Of a stretch of 60,616 nucleotides of DNA, positions 56,454 through 60,616 are shown piece by piece. The stretch's first letter is position 1. Each line of letters begins with the position of its first letter. The stretch is taken from NCBI GenBank assembly GCA_036525795.1, contig DATCZS010000135.1, forward strand, positions 1-60,616, written 5' to 3'. A program made the position numbers and the translations under genes. This stretch comes from DATCZS01 sp036525795 (GTDB lineage: Bacteria; Actinomycetota; Acidimicrobiia; Spongiisociales; ZC4RG35). Under the pieces are notes generated by a model. That model did no database searches. It was not told the DNA's origin and worked only from the letters and a program-made list of their open reading frames with translations.

Positions 56454-59400
56454 ATGACAGACGCCGAATACCGTCCAGTCAATCGAATCCGCTTCGTGAC
56501 CGCCACCACCCTGTTCGACGGGCACGACGCGTCGATCAACATCTTCCGGCGCATGCTGCAGGCGTCGGGGGTCGAGGTGATCCACCTGGGCCACAGCCGC
56601 TCCGGACTGGACATCGTCGAGTCCGCCATCGAAGAGGACGCCCACGCCATCGCCGTGACCTCGTATCAGGGTGGGCACATCGAGTTCTTCCGGTACCTGT
56701 ACGACCTGCTGGCAGCGCGGGGGTGCGAGCACATTCGGATCTTCGGCGGGGGTGGCGGCACGATCCTGCCGGAGGAGGGCCGCGGTCTGATGGACTACGG
56801 CATCGCCCGGATCTACTCGCCCGACGATGGGCGAGGACTGGGGCTGCAGGGGATGGTCGATGACATGATCCACCGCGCCGATCGCCCCTCCGGCGAACTG
56901 ACGGGCTCCGGTCCATCCGAGTCCGAACTCGCCGACACCCGCGTGCTGGCCCAGGTCATCTCCGCTGCCGAGAACCATCCAGACAAATACGCCGATCTCT
57001 TCGAAGACCTTGCCGACCGGGCCGCCCAGCTGGCGGTTCCCGTCATCGGCATCACCGGTACCGGCGGCTCGGGCAAGTCCTCGCTGGTCGACGAGCTGGT
57101 CAGGCGATTCTTGCTGGACTTCCCGAAGCTGCGTGTTGGCATCATCGCCGTCGATCCGAGCAAGCGGCGCAGCGGTGGCGCCCTGCTGGGGGACCGGATT
57201 CGGATGAACTCCCTCCCTCATCCGCGGGCATACATGCGGTCGCTCGCCACCAGACAGACGCACCTGGCGCTTTCGCCTGCGGTCAAGCCGGCCATCGACG
57301 CCGTGAAAGTCGCCGGATTCGACGTGGTGGTGTTGGAGACTTCGGGAATCGGGCAATCGGACACCGAGATCGTGGACTTCTCCGACGTCACCCTCTACGC
57401 GATGACGCCCGAGTACGGGGCAGCCACCCAGTTGGAGAAGATCGACATGCTCGACTTCGCCGACCTGGTTGCCATCAACAAGGCCGACAAGCAGGGCGCG
57501 CATGACGCCCTGCGGGACGTCCGCAAGCAGTACCGGCGAAACCACACCCGGTTCGACGGAACGGACGATGACCTGCCGATCCACCTCACCGTGGCGTCGG
57601 ACTTCAACGATCCCGGCACCAACCGCCTCTACCGGGCGCTGGTCCGTGCCGTCGGAACCAAGACCGGCGCCCGTTTCGCCTCGACGCTCGATCTCCCGAC
57701 CGAGGATGCCGACAAGCTCCATGTCGTCCCTCCCGACAGGGTGCGCTATCTCGCCGAGATCGTCGACGGCCACCGGCGGCATCGCCGCTGGATCGACACC
57801 CAGGTCGAGGTGGCACAGGACCTCTATCGGCTGCGCGGTGCAGCCGAACGGGTGTCGGGTCCCGACCTCGACCTCGCGATCCGCGAGTTGGAGGAGCGGC
57901 TCGACCCGGCCAACCACAAGGAGCTCGAGCGCTGGGACGGCACCGTGGCGGAGTACTCGGGCGAGGAGTTCGTCTATCACGTCCGCGGACGGGAGGTGCG
58001 CGTTCCGCTGGCGTCGGACACCCTCTCCCATACCCGGGTTCCCAAAGTGGCGTTGCCCCGCACCGAGGCGTGGGGCGACCGCCTCCGGTGGCTGCTCGAC
58101 GAGAACGTCCCCGGGCGGTTCCCGTTCACCGCCGGCATCTATCCGCTCAAGCGGACCCAAGAGGACCCGACCCGGATGTTCGCAGGAGAGGGTCCGCCCG
58201 AGCAGACCAACCGCCGCTTCCACTACCTCGCATCCGGGATGCCGGCCAAGCGGCTGTCGACGGCGTTCGACTCGGTGACGCTGTATGGCGAGGATCCCGC
58301 AGAGCGGCCAGACATCTACGGCAAGGTGGGCAACTCCGGGGTGTCGGTGGCGACCCTGGACGACGCCAAGAAGCTGTACTCGGGATTCGATCTGTGCGAT
58401 CCCGCCACCTCGGTGTCGATGACCATCAACGGACCTGCGCCCATGATGCTCGCGTTCTTCCTCAACGCAGCCATCGACCAGCAGTGCGAAAAACACATCA
58501 GGGCGAGTGGCCTCGAATCGGAGGTGGAGCACACGCTCGCCGAGCTCTTCGCCGGCCGGCCGCGGCCCCGGTACCACGGCGACCTCCCGCCGGGCCACGA
58601 CGGGCTGGGTCTGATGCTGCTCGGCGCCTCGGGGGCGGATGTGCTTCCCCCCGACGTCTACGCCCGGATCGCGGCGGAAACGGTGGCGTCTGTTCGGGGG
58701 ACGGTGCAGGCGGACATCTTGAAGGAAGACCAGGCACAGAACACGTGCATCTTCTCGACCGAGTTTGCGCTGAGGATGATGGGCGACATCCAGCAGTGGT
58801 TCATCGACCACGACGTTCGCAACTTCTACTCGGTGTCGATCTCCGGCTATCACATGGCGGAGGCGGGGGCCAACCCGATCACCCAGCTGGCGTTCACCCT
58901 GGCGAACGGATTCACCTACGTCGAGTACTACCGGGCCCGGGGGATGGCGATCGACGAGTTCGCCCCCAACCTGTCGTTCTTCTTCTCCAACGGGATCGAT
59001 CCCGAGTACGCGGTGATCGGCCGGGTGGCTCGCAGGATCTGGGCTCGGGCGATGAAGCACATCTACGGAGGGAACGAGCGGTCGCAGATGCTCAAGTACC
59101 ACATCCAGACCTCCGGGCGGTCGCTCCACGCCCAGGAGATCGGTTTCAACGACATCCGCACGACGCTGCAGGCGCTGTATGCGGTGTACGACAACTGCAA
59201 CAGTCTCCACACGAACGCGTACGACGAGGCCATCACGACCCCCACCGAGGAGTCCGTTCGGCGGGCCATGGCCATACAGCTCATCATCAATCGCGAGTTC
59301 GGCATGGCGAAGAACGAGAACCCGCTGCAGGGGTCGTTCGTCGTCGAAGAGCTCACCGACCTCGTCGAGGAGGCGGTGATGCTCGAGTTCGAACGGCTCA

Positions 59401-59795
59401 GCTCGCGCGGCGGTGTGCTCGGGGCGATGGAGCGCCAGTACCAGCGCACCAAGATCCAGGAGGAGTCGCTGTACTACGAGCAGAAGAAGGAGTCGGGCGA
59501 GTATCCGATCGTCGGGGTCAACTCGTTCCTCTCCAAGGAAGGCTCTCCATTCGTCGTGCCCGGCCAGCTCGTCCGCTCCTCAGACGCCGACAAGGACCGC
59601 CAGATCGCCAATGTGATGGCCCTGCAGTCACGGGAGGCCGACCGGGCCCGCAAGGCGCTCGACCACCTGGGGCGAGCGGCGGTTCGCGGCGACAACGTGT
59701 TCTCCGCGCTGATGGAGACGGCGAGGGTCGCCTCGCTGGGTCAGATGTCCTCAGCGCTCTACGAGGTGGGGGGCCGGTACCGCCGCAACATGTGA
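56454..59795 (+). CDS. icmF: Fused isobutyryl-CoA mutase/GTPase IcmF
   Basis: A B12 enzyme that interconverts isobutyryl-CoA and butyryl-CoA, with its own G-protein chaperone. The 1113-residue protein has an N-terminal cobalamin domain (LFDGHDASINIFRRML near residue 22, with the lower-ligand His), a MeaB-like GTPase (GITGTGGSGKSSLVDEL near 199; ETSGIGQSDTEIVDFSD near 294; NKADK near 344), and a C-terminal methylmalonyl-CoA-mutase-like barrel (DLCDPATSVSMTINGPAPMML near 650, in part). It suggests use of branched-chain or butyrate intermediates. Confidence 0.95.
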   Translation: MTDAEYRPVNRIRFVTATTLFDGHDASINIFRRMLQASGVEVIHLGHSRSGLDIVESAIEEDAHAIAVTSYQGGHIEFFRYLYDLLAARGCEHIRIFGGGGGTILPEEGRGLMDYGIARIYSPDDGRGLGLQGMVDDMIHRADRPSGELTGSGPSESELADTRVLAQVISAAENHPDKYADLFEDLADRAAQLAVPVIGITGTGGSGKSSLVDELVRRFLLDFPKLRVGIIAVDPSKRRSGGALLGDRIRMNSLPHPRAYMRSLATRQTHLALSPAVKPAIDAVKVAGFDVVVLETSGIGQSDTEIVDFSDVTLYAMTPEYGAATQLEKIDMLDFADLVAINKADKQGAHDALRDVRKQYRRNHTRFDGTDDDLPIHLTVASDFNDPGTNRLYRALVRAVGTKTGARFASTLDLPTEDADKLHVVPPDRVRYLAEIVDGHRRHRRWIDTQVEVAQDLYRLRGAAERVSGPDLDLAIRELEERLDPANHKELERWDGTVAEYSGEEFVYHVRGREVRVPLASDTLSHTRVPKVALPRTEAWGDRLRWLLDENVPGRFPFTAGIYPLKRTQEDPTRMFAGEGPPEQTNRRFHYLASGMPAKRLSTAFDSVTLYGEDPAERPDIYGKVGNSGVSVATLDDAKKLYSGFDLCDPATSVSMTINGPAPMMLAFFLNAAIDQQCEKHIRASGLESEVEHTLAELFAGRPRPRYHGDLPPGHDGLGLMLLGASGADVLPPDVYARIAAETVASVRGTVQADILKEDQAQNTCIFSTEFALRMMGDIQQWFIDHDVRNFYSVSISGYHMAEAGANPITQLAFTLANGFTYVEYYRARGMAIDEFAPNLSFFFSNGIDPEYAVIGRVARRIWARAMKHIYGGNERSQMLKYHIQTSGRSLHAQEIGFNDIRTTLQALYAVYDNCNSLHTNAYDEAITTPTEESVRRAMAIQLIINREFGMAKNENPLQGSFVVEELTDLVEEAVMLEFERLSSRGGVLGAMERQYQRTKIQEESLYYEQKKESGEYPIVGVNSFLSKEGSPFVVPGQLVRSSDADKDRQIANVMALQSREADRARKALDHLGRAAVRGDNVFSALMETARVASLGQMSSALYEVGGRYRRNM

Positions 59796-59805
59796 GCCTG
59801 CGAGC

Positions 59806-60616
59806 TCACCACGACTCGTCGAGAGGTTTTCCTTCGGTGTACCCCGTCATCGACTGCACGCCGATCACCGCGCTGTCGTGGAACGAGTCGACGTCGGTCG
59901 CTCCGGCATAGGTGAACGCCGACCGCACGCCAGACACGATCTGGTCGATGATGTCCTCCACGCTGGGCGCCGCCGGATCGAGGTACATCCTCGACTCCGA
60001 GATTCCTTCCTCGAACAGCTCCTTGCGCGCCCGGTCGAAGGCGTCGTCCCGGCGGCTGCGGTCGCGGACCGCCCGCGCCGAGGCCATCCCGAAGTTCTCT
60101 TTGTAGAGACGGCCGTTGGAGTCGCGGAGCGCGTCTGCCGCCGCCTCGTAGGTGCCGGCGAACCACGAGCCGATCATCACGGTGGAGGCTCCTGCGGCGA
60201 GGGCGAGGGCAACGTCGCGCGGGTGGCGGATGCCTCCGTCGGCCCAGATGTGCCGCCCCGACTCCCTGGCGACCGCCGCACATTCGAGGATGGCCGAGAA
60301 CTGGGGGCGGCCCACTCCGGTCATCATGCGCGTGGTGCACATCGCCCCGGGGCCCACTCCCACCTTGATGATGTCCGCCCCGGCGTCTGCCAGGTCGCGC
60401 ACTCCGGCGGCGGTGACGACGTTCCCGGCGACGACCGGATGATCCGGGGCCGCCGCCCTGACGGCGGTGAGCGCATCGAGCATCTTCCGCTGATGGCCGT
60501 GAGCGGTGTCCACCACCAGGACGTCGATTCCGACCTCCACCAGCTCTCGAGCCTTGCGGCCGACGTCGCCGTTCACACCGATGGCCGCCGCAACGAGGAG
60601 CTTCCCGTCTCCGTCG
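59806..60616 (-). CDS. guaB1: GuaB1 family IMP dehydrogenase-related protein / GMP reductase (partial)
   Basis: The C-terminal 269 or so residues of a TIM-barrel enzyme related to IMP dehydrogenase; the frame runs off the right edge, so the start is missing. Catalytic loop Cys is in VGVGPGAMCTTRMMTGVG. DTAHGHQRKMLDAL, VVAGNVVTAAGVRDLADAGAD and ADGGIRHPRDVALALAAGA are conserved barrel motifs, and EGKPLDESW ends the protein. The mycobacterial GuaB1 is a GMP reductase, and this C-terminus is of that type. It converges on icmF with a 10-bp gap. Confidence 0.9.
   Translation of the reverse strand, partial: DGDGKLLVAAAIGVNGDVGRKARELVEVGIDVLVVDTAHGHQRKMLDALTAVRAAAPDHPVVAGNVVTAAGVRDLADAGADIIKVGVGPGAMCTTRMMTGVGRPQFSAILECAAVARESGRHIWADGGIRHPRDVALALAAGASTVMIGSWFAGTYEAAADALRDSNGRLYKENFGMASARAVRDRSRRDDAFDRARKELFEEGISESRMYLDPAAPSVEDIIDQIVSGVRSAFTYAGATDVDSFHDSAVIGVQSMTGYTEGKPLDESW

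Overview
This window is a chromosomal segment of a high-GC actinobacterium. The housekeeping backbone runs ffh, rpsP, khpA, rimM, trmD, rplS, lepB, yraN, comM, dprA, xer, whiG, rpsB, tsf, pyrH, frr, cdsA, dxr, rseP, ispG, proS, rimP, nusA, infB, rbfA, nrnA, truB, ribF, rpsO, pnp. That is the well-known actinobacterial order. The secreted zinc protease with SLH repeats of the 'ITAGCDPP.NDRYCP' type, the Ig-domain cell-surface proteins, GuaB1 and fused IcmF fit an uncultured Acidimicrobiia-like lineage; this placement is an inference. No rRNA, tRNA, CRISPR, phage or insertion sequence was seen.

Layout. 1-3.0 kb: end of a PEP carboxylase gene, a VOC protein and an HTH_42 protein. 3.1-5.6 kb: ffh-rpsP-khpA-rimM. 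5.6-10.3 kb: an accessory island with a lipoprotein, a two-component system and a three-gene micro-operon (37-aa ORF, ribbon-helix-helix protein, DUF4097) behind a repeated operator, then a YbjQ-like gene. 10.3-25.8 kb: trmD through ispG, covering translation, protein export, DNA uptake and recombination, the sigma factor WhiG, phospholipid synthesis and the MEP isoprenoid pathway. 25.8-30.9 kb: coaE, GNAT, proS, fdhD and serC. 31-41.8 kb: the rimP-nusA-infB-rbfA-truB-ribF-rpsO-pnp operon, with an attenuator-like leader before rimP and a heavily structured leader before pnp. 41.9-51.5 kb: a secreted SLH metalloprotease, EttA, an RNase HI fused to a SLOG domain, an MFS carrier, a Fpg/Nei glycosylase, and an ECF-sigma module with divergent surface proteins. 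51.6-53.8 kb: a LexA-controlled imuA'-imuB pair without dnaE2. 53.8-60.6 kb: PlsC, 5-formyl-THF cyclo-ligase, an SGNH hydrolase, IcmF and part of GuaB1.

Two themes stand out. First, most promoter-proximal genes start 6-10 nt after a TAnnnT -10 box with no Shine-Dalgarno, so leaderless mRNAs seem to be the rule; operon-internal genes carry Shine-Dalgarno sites or overlap the previous stop. Second, the ECF-sigma locus at 49.9-51.5 kb has two divergent promoters with the same GTAAACCTCC-N14-CGAGTT architecture around a 24-bp palindrome. They drive a secreted Ig protein one way and the sigma factor plus a membrane-anchored Ig paralogue the other way. The two Ig genes share a 75-bp inverted repeat with one mismatch. 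This looks like a self-regulated cell-envelope sensing module and is the best candidate here for an undescribed system.
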